The notes under the pieces were generated by a model that did no database searches, was not told where the DNA came from, and saw only the letters and a program-made list of their open reading frames with translations. A stretch of 47,852 bases of DNA from NCBI GenBank assembly GCA_945877255.1, contig CAMCRE010000012.1:1-47852 (forward strand), in the 5' to 3' direction. The translations under genes were made by a program, and so were the position numbers. Shown here one piece after another: positions 16,639 to 24,701 of this stretch. Each line of letters opens with the position of its first letter. Positions within the stretch are counted from its first letter, which is position 1. The DNA comes from an uncultured Erysipelotrichaceae bacterium (GTDB lineage: Bacteria > Bacillota_I > Bacilli_A > Erysipelotrichales > Erysipelotrichaceae).

Positions 16639-18024
16639 TTACTCTGGTAAAATCTCTTCTTTATCAAACTCCAACAATGTTTTATTTTGAGATTTTAAAT
16701 AAATCACTCTACTAACTGTTGCAACCACAAACGTAATAAACGCTGGAACTAACCATGGTAATCCTTCTTTAGCTAACGGCAACATATTAATCGCTGCTAC
16801 TAAAAAATTATTTTTTGTGAAGATAAGTTTCAATAAAGGAACCATTGGCAACGTTGATATCGTAGACACAATTAAAGTTACATAAACTACAGATTTATAA
16901 ATAACAACATCTTTCCCGATCCATTTTTGAACTAAAACTAAGCAAATCAACACTAATGCTGGCGGATATAAAATTAATAATACCGGAATAGAATACTCTA
17001 AAATTTTTGATAACCCATAATTCGCTAAAACATAAGAAACAATCGTTATCGCAATTAAGTATTGATTGTAACTAATTTTATTGTATAAATCATGGAAAAA
17101 CTTCGAACAAGATATTAATAACGCTACAACAACACTAAAACATGCAATACTAAATATTACAGGTATAAATACTAATCCAATATCACCTAATAAATAGTAA
17201 CTAACATTTCTTAAAATTGCAGCCCCATTTGACGGATTTGGGAATAAATTAACACTCATCGCTCCTAAATGCGCACTCATTAAATAAATCACACCAAGCA
17301 ATAAACATGCACACATACCTGTTAAAATCGTTAATTTAATTGTTTTTTCTTCTTTTAAATTAAACTGCTTAAAAATAACTAATATTACTGTACCATATGT
17401 AATTGCAGCTGTAACATCTAATGTTTCATAACCATCTAAAAACCCTCTAACAACTGGATTAGCACTGTATATCTGTGCTGGCACTTGATAATCACCCATC
17501 GGTTTAAACAACGACGCCACAAATAATGTAACAATTAATCCAATTAAAATAGGCGACATAATTTTTCCTAAACGTTGTACTAATTTATTCGGATTTTTCG
17601 CAAAATAAAATGCCGCAATAAAGAAAACAGTTGTAACACCCCCCAGTAACAAGTGATAATGTAAACTTCCTTTTTGAACAGTGTCACTAATTAACGGATA
17701 AATCGTCATCTCAAATGGTACACTCGCATTTCGTGGAATCGCTAATAAAGGTCCAATCGCTAATAAAATAAATGTAATAAAAAATACAGCAAAGCGTGGA
17801 CTAACTCTTTCACATAAATTTCTTAATCCTTTACTTTTTGAAACAGCCACAACACCTAAAATCGGGAAAATCGCAGCACTAATAAAAAACGGAATAAACA
17901 CTAATAATAAGTTCGTTCCTGAATTCGCCCCTAACATTGGTGGAAATATTAAATTTCCTGCACCAAAAAACATCGAAAATAATGTTAATGAGATGTAAAT
18001 AAAATCTTTTTTTGTAAAATTCAT
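16639..18024 (-). CDS. brnQ: Branched-chain amino acid transporter, BrnQ/LIVCS family
   Basis: This 461-residue, about 12-helix cation symporter takes up leucine, isoleucine and valine. The N-terminal MNFTKKDFIYISLTLFSMFF followed by GAGNLIFPPMLG is the family signature, and PLLAIPRNASVPFEM is also typical. I start at ATG 18024 because CAGGAG lies seven bases upstream and the family begins here; a longer frame would run through the promoter. It is monocistronic and converges on the hysA operon. I see no T-box or obvious CodY box. Confidence 0.92.
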   Translation of the reverse strand: MNFTKKDFIYISLTLFSMFFGAGNLIFPPMLGANSGTNLLLVFIPFFISAAIFPILGVVAVSKSKGLRNLCERVSPRFAVFFITFILLAIGPLLAIPRNASVPFEMTIYPLISDTVQKGSLHYHLLLGGVTTVFFIAAFYFAKNPNKLVQRLGKIMSPILIGLIVTLFVASLFKPMGDYQVPAQIYSANPVVRGFLDGYETLDVTAAITYGTVILVIFKQFNLKEEKTIKLTILTGMCACLLLGVIYLMSAHLGAMSVNLFPNPSNGAAILRNVSYYLLGDIGLVFIPVIFSIACFSVVVALLISCSKFFHDLYNKISYNQYLIAITIVSYVLANYGLSKILEYSIPVLLILYPPALVLICLVLVQKWIGKDVVIYKSVVYVTLIVSTISTLPMVPLLKLIFTKNNFLVAAINMLPLAKEGLPWLVPAFITFVVATVSRVIYLKSQNKTLLEFDKEEILPE

Positions 18025-18048
18025 GTCAAATCTCCTGTAAATGATTAC

Positions 18049-18078
18049 ATTATATACTAAATCACACTGCAAAATCAA
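18049..18078 (-). promoter_or_regulatory. brnQ promoter
   Basis: TTGATT (18073-18078) and TATAAT (18049-18054) on the minus strand are separated by 18 bp. The promoter lies just ahead of the brnQ SD. Confidence 0.6.
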
Positions 18079-18134
18079 GTATAATCATCTGTGATTTTTT
18101 TGAGTGCTTAATTCTTCGTTTTTAAGCATATTAC

Positions 18135-18161
18135 TTTACTATATATATATATATATATAAT
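18135..18161 (+). promoter_or_regulatory. Promoter with a (TA)10 spacer ahead of the femX pair
   Basis: TTTACT (18135-18140) is a fair -35 and TATAAT (18156-18161) a consensus -10. Between them is little but the TA tract, with a spacer of 15 bp at ten repeats. The SD AAAGGA follows at 18175-18180. Loss or gain of TA units changes the spacing in 2-bp steps, as in known phase-variable promoters. Confidence 0.6.
18140..18159. repeat. Dinucleotide microsatellite (TA)10
   Basis: Twenty bases of uninterrupted TA lie directly in the promoter region of the femX-like genes. It is the only long dinucleotide tract I noticed in the window. Such tracts change length by slipped-strand mispairing. Confidence 0.9.
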
Positions 18162-18187
18162 TGGTTTGTATTCGAAAGGAAATTAAC

Positions 18188-18658
18188 ATGCTTAAACTTA
18201 TTGATATCACAAACCAAAACATTAATTTATCACACATGAATAAAAATAAACTTCTATCATCACTAGAATTTAATAACTTTTTAATGCAAAAAGGAACTAA
18301 AGTATTATGCTTTGGTCTTTATAACGATTCTCAACTTATTGACTATATCCATGTTGTTGTTTATCCAGTTAAAAAAATATTTAAGATTGGTGTTATACAC
18401 TATATGACCACAAACTTCATTCAAAGTTTGAATATAATACATAAACAACTAAAACAACTATTAAAAAAATATAAAATTATTCATTTATATATGACTACCG
18501 AAGAATATGCAGCAACTTATGACATTGAATCTGAAACAACTATAATAAACCCACCATTTGAAATTATTGACAAAATACTACAACAACACAACTTCATAAA
18601 AACTAATCCAAAACACGGTGCTGTAAAAGATATTTTATGGCAATATAAAAAAGATTTA
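18188..18658 (+). repeat. Direct repeat, copy A (471 bp, 5' part of femX copy 1)
   Basis: From the ATG to 18658 the sequence appears identical, silent sites included, to 19368-19838. Identity begins exactly at the start codon and stops abruptly inside the gene. By eye I found no mismatch. Confidence 0.9.
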
Positions 18659-19348
18659 ACTAACTTTAAAACAGAAGAAGATTTATTAGCTTCTTATTCG
18701 TCTACACGTCGAAAAGAAATCGCTAGAGCTAAAAAATTAGGTTGTAATATCGTTGAATTAAACTACAACCAGTTGCATCGCTTTATTAGTTTATACAATG
18801 AAACTGCAAAAAAACATCACACTGTTCAATATGATATTGATTATATCCAAAATTTATATCACGCTTTTAACCCCACCAACAAAATTACAGTTGCTGTATG
18901 TGAAATGGATATTCAAACATGTTTAAATTACTTAAATGATTTAAAAACAAAACTCGCAAAAGAAGGGACATTTCAAAATAAACTCGATAAAATACAAGCA
19001 CAAACTAATAAATTGTCGAATATGCTAAAAAAACAAAAAACTATCGATCTTTCAAGTGGTGTTTGTTTTCAAGAAAAAGACGAATATATTATTTTTATCA
19101 GCGGTAATAGTGAGGAATTTTCTGATTATTACGGATGCAGTTTCTTGCAACATTCCATGATAAAGAAAGCTCTGGATTTAAACTTACCATATTTTAATTT
19201 TTATGGCACACCAGGAACATATGGAGATTACACAAACCAAGGATATGGTGTATATGAATTTAAAAAAGCTTTTAGAGGCTTCCCAATACAATACCCTCAC
19301 TATTCATACGCACTAAATAAATTTTTGAGCAAAATATTTAAATTATAA
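18188..19348 (+). CDS. FemABX-family peptidoglycan bridge aminoacyltransferase, copy 1
   Basis: This 386-residue tRNA-dependent ligase should add an amino acid to the lipid II stem peptide in the cytoplasm. It has the FemABX double GNAT-like layout: domain 1 about 1-160, domain 2 from about 165 (SYSSTRRKEIARAKKLG), a two-helix coiled-coil insert about 248-285 (LNDLKTKLAKEGTFQ onward) and the closing FNFYGTPGTYGDYTNQGYGVYEFKKAF motif split across domain 2. I start at ATG 18188 (AAAGGA seven bases upstream). Residues 1-157 are identical to copy 2. Which amino acid is added, and at which bridge position, cannot be read; tandem pairs often act sequentially. Confidence 0.88.
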   Translation: MLKLIDITNQNINLSHMNKNKLLSSLEFNNFLMQKGTKVLCFGLYNDSQLIDYIHVVVYPVKKIFKIGVIHYMTTNFIQSLNIIHKQLKQLLKKYKIIHLYMTTEEYAATYDIESETTIINPPFEIIDKILQQHNFIKTNPKHGAVKDILWQYKKDLTNFKTEEDLLASYSSTRRKEIARAKKLGCNIVELNYNQLHRFISLYNETAKKHHTVQYDIDYIQNLYHAFNPTNKITVAVCEMDIQTCLNYLNDLKTKLAKEGTFQNKLDKIQAQTNKLSNMLKKQKTIDLSSGVCFQEKDEYIIFISGNSEEFSDYYGCSFLQHSMIKKALDLNLPYFNFYGTPGTYGDYTNQGYGVYEFKKAFRGFPIQYPHYSYALNKFLSKIFKL

Positions 19349-19367
19349 ATATATTACGGAGAATATC

Positions 19368-19838
19368 ATGCTTAAACTTATTGATATCACAAACCAAAAC
19401 ATTAATTTATCACACATGAATAAAAATAAACTTCTATCATCACTAGAATTTAATAACTTTTTAATGCAAAAAGGAACTAAAGTATTATGCTTTGGTCTTT
19501 ATAACGATTCTCAACTTATTGACTATATCCATGTTGTTGTTTATCCAGTTAAAAAAATATTTAAGATTGGTGTTATACACTATATGACCACAAACTTCAT
19601 TCAAAGTTTGAATATAATACATAAACAACTAAAACAACTATTAAAAAAATATAAAATTATTCATTTATATATGACTACCGAAGAATATGCAGCAACTTAT
19701 GACATTGAATCTGAAACAACTATAATAAACCCACCATTTGAAATTATTGACAAAATACTACAACAACACAACTTCATAAAAACTAATCCAAAACACGGTG
19801 CTGTAAAAGATATTTTATGGCAATATAAAAAAGATTTA
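19368..19838 (+). repeat. Direct repeat, copy B (471 bp, 5' part of femX copy 2)
   Basis: This is the partner of 18188-18658, offset 1180 bp. Recombination between the copies would delete one gene's worth of DNA and leave a single hybrid gene with the copy 2 C-terminal half. Confidence 0.9.
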
Positions 19839-20531
19839 TCTAATTTTAAAACAGAAGAAGATCTATTAACTTCTTATTCTTCTTCGTATAGAAATAAAAT
19901 ATCAAAAGCAAAAAGATTTGGTTGTAAAATTGTTGAATTAGAGTACAATCATCTAGAACGTGTACTTAAGTTGTATACTGAATCAGCAAGAAAGCATAAT
20001 TTCCCTCAATTCACAACTGACTTTATAAAAAATCTACATAATGCTTTTCAACCATCGAATAAAATAACACTTGCAATATGTGAAATGGATATACAAACTT
20101 GTCTAGATTATTTAAACAATTTAAAAACGAAACTTGAAAAAGATTCTTTAAACAAGCAACTAGAACTAGAAAAACTACAAAAAAATATCATTAAATTACA
20201 AAATGCAGCAAAAACTCAAAAAACAATAGATCTTTCAAGCGGAATTTTTATCCAAGAAAAAAATGAATATATTTTTTTCATAGGTGGCAATAGTACAGAA
20301 TTTTCAAATTACTGTGGTTCACATTTTTTACAACACGCTATGATGCTAAAAACTTTAGATCTAAAGTTGCCGTGGTATAATTTTTACGGAACACCTGGAC
20401 CGTATGATGATTATTCCCATATAGGAAATGGCATATATGAATTTAAAAAATTATTTAAAGGCATTCCTATTAAACACCCACACTATTCATACGCACTAAA
20501 TAGATTTTTAAGTAAAATATTTAAACTATAA
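19368..20531 (+). CDS. FemABX-family peptidoglycan bridge aminoacyltransferase, copy 2
   Basis: This 387-residue paralogue follows copy 1 by 19 bp, with its own SD (CGGAG). Residues 1-157 are identical to copy 1; after that identity falls sharply (for example SYSSSYRNKISKAKRFG against SYSSTRRKEIARAKKLG), although the order of elements is the same: coiled-coil insert about 248-286 and C-terminal FYGTPGPYDDYSHIGNGIYEF. Divergence in the second domain and coiled coil suggests a different amino acid, tRNA or bridge position. The conserved first half is best explained by gene conversion. It is probably co-transcribed with copy 1. Confidence 0.88.
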   Translation: MLKLIDITNQNINLSHMNKNKLLSSLEFNNFLMQKGTKVLCFGLYNDSQLIDYIHVVVYPVKKIFKIGVIHYMTTNFIQSLNIIHKQLKQLLKKYKIIHLYMTTEEYAATYDIESETTIINPPFEIIDKILQQHNFIKTNPKHGAVKDILWQYKKDLSNFKTEEDLLTSYSSSYRNKISKAKRFGCKIVELEYNHLERVLKLYTESARKHNFPQFTTDFIKNLHNAFQPSNKITLAICEMDIQTCLDYLNNLKTKLEKDSLNKQLELEKLQKNIIKLQNAAKTQKTIDLSSGIFIQEKNEYIFFIGGNSTEFSNYCGSHFLQHAMMLKTLDLKLPWYNFYGTPGPYDDYSHIGNGIYEFKKLFKGIPIKHPHYSYALNRFLSKIFKL

Positions 20532-20534
20532 ACA

Positions 20535-20566
20535 AAAACATTACATCATCAGCGATGTAATGTTTT
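20535..20566. terminator. Terminator after the femX pair
   Basis: AAAACATTACATC (20535-20547) pairs with GATGTAATGTTTT (20554-20566) over a 6-nt loop. The symmetrical A/T flanks can serve both the femX genes and the converging HAD gene. Confidence 0.85.
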
Positions 20567-20569
20567 GCT

Positions 20570-21379
20570 TTAATTAATTTTATTTTTTAAAATATAGTCT
20601 ACAATATGATCTTTCGCATGTATTCCAGAAGATTTAACTTGTGTTTTCACAGCATCACTAGCATTATCCAACAACAAGCCTAAACCAACTTTTTTAAGCA
20701 TATTAACGTCATTACCACCATCACCACAAGCAATAACTTCCGACAAATCAATATTCAATGTATTCATTAAATATTCTAAAGCAATACCTTTATCTGCTTC
20801 AATATGTGTTATATCCAAAAAGATATCATTATTTCTTGCAATACTTACACCTACTAAAGAATTATGCAACACTTTTTCTAATGAATCAATTATTGACCCT
20901 TCTTCAGTAACCATAACACGATATGTTGGCGTATTAAAATGTTTCTTAATATCTTGTGGCCAATAAAAATCGTAATCAATTTTATCATGATCGTGTTGAA
21001 TGCCGTATTGATTGTATTTTGACATTACCGCAAATTCTTTTTGATTTAATAAATAAGCAGCTTGACCCGAAACTAGATCATCAATTTGAAACAAATAATG
21101 ACTATCAACTGTTTTAGAATAAATTTCTTCATTGTTTCTTAAATCAAATATTTGAGCACCATTATTACATATCGCAAAACTCGCCACTTTATCTAAACCA
21201 AGCAACGGAATTAAATGCTTAATTCCTTGGAAAACTCTTCCGGTTGCCAACACAAATAAAATACCTTTTTCATGTAATTGATGTATCGCATCAATATTTT
21301 CTTGCGAAATAGTTTCTCTACCCGGTGCAATTAATGTGCCATCAATATCACAAACGACTACTTTATATGAACTACGCAT
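20570..21379 (-). CDS. Cof-type HAD-superfamily phosphatase
   Basis: This 269-residue soluble hydrolase has HAD motif I VCDIDGTLIAPG, motif II ATGRVF, and motif IV ACGDGGNDVNML near residue 215. The large cap between motifs II and III marks the Cof (IIB) subfamily, whose members dephosphorylate sugar phosphates, FMN or pyridoxal phosphate; substrate cannot be told here. Its ATG overlaps the tpx stop by 8 bp, so it is the last gene of the long leftward run. Some GC-poor Bacilli carry many Cof paralogues. Confidence 0.85.
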   Translation of the reverse strand: MRSSYKVVVCDIDGTLIAPGRETISQENIDAIHQLHEKGILFVLATGRVFQGIKHLIPLLGLDKVASFAICNNGAQIFDLRNNEEIYSKTVDSHYLFQIDDLVSGQAAYLLNQKEFAVMSKYNQYGIQHDHDKIDYDFYWPQDIKKHFNTPTYRVMVTEEGSIIDSLEKVLHNSLVGVSIARNNDIFLDITHIEADKGIALEYLMNTLNIDLSEVIACGDGGNDVNMLKKVGLGLLLDNASDAVKTQVKSSGIHAKDHIVDYILKNKIN

Positions 21380-21860
21380 CTTTTAATACTCTTCTTACCG
21401 CATCATAATCAGGGTGATCACTATTCACTTCTAAATATTCAACGTGTAAAACAACATTATTTTCATCTAACACAAATATAGAACGATTTAATAGTTGGAA
21501 CTCATTAATTAAATTACCGTATTTAGTCCCAAAATCTTTTAAACGATGATCAGATAGCATCACAATATTAGCTAATCCATTCGCCCCACACCATCTCGCT
21601 TGTGCAAAAGGCAAGTCCATTGAAATCGTAATAACTGTTAAATTATCTACATTAGCCATTTCTTCATTAAATTTTCTAGTTTGAAAATCACACACACCAG
21701 TATCAATAGAAGGAATCACACTAATCAATTTCTTACCTTTAAAATCAGCTAATGATACTTCATCTAAATCATTATTTATTGCTTTAAAAACAGGTGCAAT
21801 ATCCCCAACGTTTAAACGTTCCCCGAATAAACTCACATTTTTCCCTTTAAAAATTGGCAT
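21372..21860 (-). CDS. tpx: Thiol peroxidase
   Basis: This 162-residue atypical 2-Cys peroxiredoxin reduces H2O2 and alkyl hydroperoxides using thioredoxin. Peroxidatic Cys57 lies in VIPSIDTGVCDFQTRKFN and resolving Cys91 in ARWCGANG, the usual Tpx spacing. No signal peptide. The start is placed one base from the flavodiiron gene stop, with GAAATAAA and a GGAG-like SD (AAAGGAGAAA) in the previous gene's end. Association with a flavodiiron oxidase points to oxygen and peroxide defence. Confidence 0.95.
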   Translation of the reverse strand: MPIFKGKNVSLFGERLNVGDIAPVFKAINNDLDEVSLADFKGKKLISVIPSIDTGVCDFQTRKFNEEMANVDNLTVITISMDLPFAQARWCGANGLANIVMLSDHRLKDFGTKYGNLINEFQLLNRSIFVLDENNVVLHVEYLEVNSDHPDYDAVRRVLKDA

Positions 21861-21861
21861 T

Positions 21862-23064
21862 TTATTTCTCCTTTAAACTCTCTAAAATTGCATCAGCGAA
21901 ACACGTTAATTCGCTAATTTGGTTTTCTTTCATACTAGATTGGATATTGAAATCTTCTGCAATATATTCAATATTTTTATTTTTTGAAAAAATTTCTTTT
22001 GCTTGAGCTAATGCAGTTCCACCCCAAGTCATATTGGTAATGAAACACATCTTTCTGTTTTGAATATTCAAAAACGCTAGTTCACTCAAAAAAGATTCCA
22101 TCGGAAAATACAATCTCGTATTATAGTTCGGTGTTGCAACAACTAAATTCGAATACTTGAACACCTTCTCAATAATATATGACGGATGCGTATGTGAAAC
22201 ATCAAAAATTTGAATATCTTTAACACCACGCATCGCTAAATAAGTCGCTAACTTTTGACAAACTTCAGCTGTATTTCCATACATTGAAGCATAGGCAATA
22301 ACCACACCACTACACTCACTTTGATATGTTGACCATAAATGATATAAATTTAAAACTGACGATACTGCACTGCCAACATGAACAACACCATGTAACGGTG
22401 CAATAATTTTAGGATTGAGTGCATGAATTTTTTTCAAAAGTGCTTGAACATTACTACCAAATCTAGCAATGACGTTACTATAATACCTTCTAAATTCATT
22501 GACATTAAATTCAACTTCATCACTAAAAATATTGCCGTTAAGTGCACCAAAATTACCGAAAGCGTCACTAGAAAACAAAACATTATTTTTTTCTTCATAC
22601 GTTACCATTACCTCCGGCCAATGTACCATCGGCGCTAGATGAAACGACAACTTACGACTACCTAAATCTAAAATATCTTTATCTTTAACTAATAAATAGC
22701 TGTCAACAGAAATACCATCATAAAATTGCTCTAAAAATTTAAATGTCTTTGCATTTCCCACAATTTTTACATCCGGATAGCGTAACACAACATTTCTAAT
22801 ATTTGCACAATGATCGGGTTCCATATGATTAACTACTAAATAATCTAACGTTCTTCCTTGCAACAAGTATTCAATATTTTCTAAAAACACTCCCCCAACA
22901 GCATTATCTACAGTATCAATTACAGCTGTTTTTTCATCTAATATCAAATAAGAATTATATGCAATCCCCTCATTTAATGGAAACATATTTTCAAATCGTG
23001 CAACAATTCTATCACTAGCACCAATCCAATAAATATTATCGCACACTAATCGTGTATTATGCAT
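21862..23064 (-). CDS. Flavodiiron protein (A-type flavoprotein, oxygen or NO reductase)
   Basis: This 400-residue cytoplasmic enzyme reduces O2 to water or NO to N2O. The N-terminal beta-lactamase-like domain has diiron ligands His80, Glu82, Asp84 (NHMEPDHCAN), His148 (PMVHWPE), Asp167 (SSDAFG) and His225 (APLHG). The C-terminal flavodoxin domain (about 253-400) begins IAYASMYGNTAEV. No rubredoxin domain is fused. It starts one base after the parB stop and is followed by tpx, so an oxygen-detoxifying pair is attached to the chromosome-segregation genes. Confidence 0.93.
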   Translation of the reverse strand: MHNTRLVCDNIYWIGASDRIVARFENMFPLNEGIAYNSYLILDEKTAVIDTVDNAVGGVFLENIEYLLQGRTLDYLVVNHMEPDHCANIRNVVLRYPDVKIVGNAKTFKFLEQFYDGISVDSYLLVKDKDILDLGSRKLSFHLAPMVHWPEVMVTYEEKNNVLFSSDAFGNFGALNGNIFSDEVEFNVNEFRRYYSNVIARFGSNVQALLKKIHALNPKIIAPLHGVVHVGSAVSSVLNLYHLWSTYQSECSGVVIAYASMYGNTAEVCQKLATYLAMRGVKDIQIFDVSHTHPSYIIEKVFKYSNLVVATPNYNTRLYFPMESFLSELAFLNIQNRKMCFITNMTWGGTALAQAKEIFSKNKNIEYIAEDFNIQSSMKENQISELTCFADAILESLKEK

Positions 23065-23065
23065 C

Positions 23066-23914
23066 TTACTCCTCCAATAATCCCAAGATTTCTAAAATTC
23101 GATTCAGATCCGATACATCAGTATACTTAATAACTAATTGACGCTGATCAACTTTAACACTTGTTTGTAGTTTTTCTTGTAATAAATCTTGTATCCTAAC
23201 AAAACGCTCATCAACCATCTTAACAACTTTTTTATTATCCGACAACAAACGCTTAATTAAATCTTCAACTTCACGAACACTTAAATTTTCTTGAATAATT
23301 TTTTCTGAAATATCCACAATTAAATTCTCGTTTTCAAGTGGTAATAATGCTCTAACATGTCCCATCGTTAATTTTCGATCCATCACTAATTGTTGGGTTG
23401 GTTGCGGTAATTTTAATAAACGCAAAACATTCGCAACATAAGAGCGAGATTTCCCAAGTCGACTTGCTAATGATTCTTGTGTATATTGATGTGCCGTCAT
23501 TAATTTTTCATACGCTTGTGCTTCTTCAATGACACTTAAATTTTCACGTTGGATGTTTTCTAGCAATGCAATTTCCATCATTTGTTGGTCGTTGAATTCA
23601 ACGATAACAGCCGGAATATACATTAAATTTGCCATTTTAGACGCACGTAAACGACGCTCCCCAGCAATTAGCTCATATCCATCTACCGTTTCACGAACTA
23701 AAATCGGCTGGAACACACCATGTGTCTTAATCGACTGTGATAACTCTTGTAACTTCTCCTCATCAAAAGATTTTCTAGGTTGATATGGATTTAAGCGTAT
23801 TTTATCAATCTCAATTTCCAATTTCTTTTCACGATGATTTTCAATTGAACCAATTGCTTTCTCAAGACCTTCACCAAATATCGCTTCTAGCCCTTTACCT
23901 AATTTTTTGCTCAT
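23066..23914 (-). CDS. parB: Chromosome-partitioning protein ParB (Spo0J)
   Basis: This 282-residue parS-binding CTPase clamp loads SMC and works with ParA. It opens MSKKLGKGLEAIFGEG, the ParA-stimulating tail, and then carries the CTP-binding region (NPYQPRKSF, ELIAGERRLRAS, LLENIQRENLS), the helix-turn-helix (ESLASRLGKSRSYVANVLRLL) and a C-terminal dimerisation domain. The overlap with parA is ATGA. I found no convincing parS (TGTTTCACGTGAAACA-like) in the window; the best match is 13 of 16 near 29593. Confidence 0.95.
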   Translation of the reverse strand: MSKKLGKGLEAIFGEGLEKAIGSIENHREKKLEIEIDKIRLNPYQPRKSFDEEKLQELSQSIKTHGVFQPILVRETVDGYELIAGERRLRASKMANLMYIPAVIVEFNDQQMMEIALLENIQRENLSVIEEAQAYEKLMTAHQYTQESLASRLGKSRSYVANVLRLLKLPQPTQQLVMDRKLTMGHVRALLPLENENLIVDISEKIIQENLSVREVEDLIKRLLSDNKKVVKMVDERFVRIQDLLQEKLQTSVKVDQRQLVIKYTDVSDLNRILEILGLLEE

Positions 23915-24693
23915 TGTTTCACCCTCCTTCCACTGTTGCTTTTAATAACTTCTGCCGATAGCTCTGCATACGCCTTTGCACCTTCACACCTAATATCATA
24001 CTCGAAAATTGATTTTGACACCGAAGGTGCTTCACTTAAACGAATATTTCTCGGTATATGCGTATTATACACAGTGTTTTTAAAATGTTTTCTGACTTCT
24101 TGTTGCACTTCAACAGATAATTTTGTTCGTGCATCAAACATCGTTAAAACAACACCTTCAATTTCTAAATTTTTGTTAAATAACTGCTGTACTAATCGAA
24201 TCGTTAAAAGCAACTGTGTCAAACCTTCTAATGCATAATACTCACACTGTACTGGAATTAATACCGAATCTGCTGCAGTCAGTGCATTAGTATTGAGTAA
24301 CCCTAAGGAAGGTGGGCAGTCTATAATAATGTAGTCATACTTATCTCGAACTTCATCTAATTTCTTTTTAAGCAATAATTCTTTACCAGATTGATATTTA
24401 GCCATCGCTAAATCAGCTCCAGCCAAATTAATATTCGCCGGTAATAAATCAATTGGCGGTGCTTGTAAATGATGTACGATATCCTCTACTTTATAATGAT
24501 CCAAAAGTAAATTATACGTACTTAAATTAACATCTTCTTTACTCATCACACCTTGTGTTGCATTACCTTGAGGATCAAAATCAACTAATAACACCTTTTT
24601 TTTAAGATATCCTAATCCCGCTGCTAAATTAATACTTGTTGTTGTTTTTCCAACTCCACCCTTTTGATTAGATATCGCTATTATTTTTGCCAT
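23911..24693 (-). CDS. parA: Chromosome-partitioning ATPase ParA (Soj)
   Basis: This 260-residue deviant Walker ATPase drives origin segregation and can regulate DnaA. Deviant Walker A NQKGGVGKTTTS (about 8-19), switch I DFDPQGNAT and Walker B YDYIIIDCPPS are intact. The C-terminal region has PRNIRLSEAPS, typical of Soj. Its start is eight bases after noc, with an AGGAG SD, and it overlaps parB by 4 bp. Length is normal. Confidence 0.96.
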   Translation of the reverse strand: MAKIIAISNQKGGVGKTTTSINLAAGLGYLKKKVLLVDFDPQGNATQGVMSKEDVNLSTYNLLLDHYKVEDIVHHLQAPPIDLLPANINLAGADLAMAKYQSGKELLLKKKLDEVRDKYDYIIIDCPPSLGLLNTNALTAADSVLIPVQCEYYALEGLTQLLLTIRLVQQLFNKNLEIEGVVLTMFDARTKLSVEVQQEVRKHFKNTVYNTHIPRNIRLSEAPSVSKSIFEYDIRCEGAKAYAELSAEVIKSNSGRRVKQ

Positions 24694-24701
24694 AAAACCT
24701 C

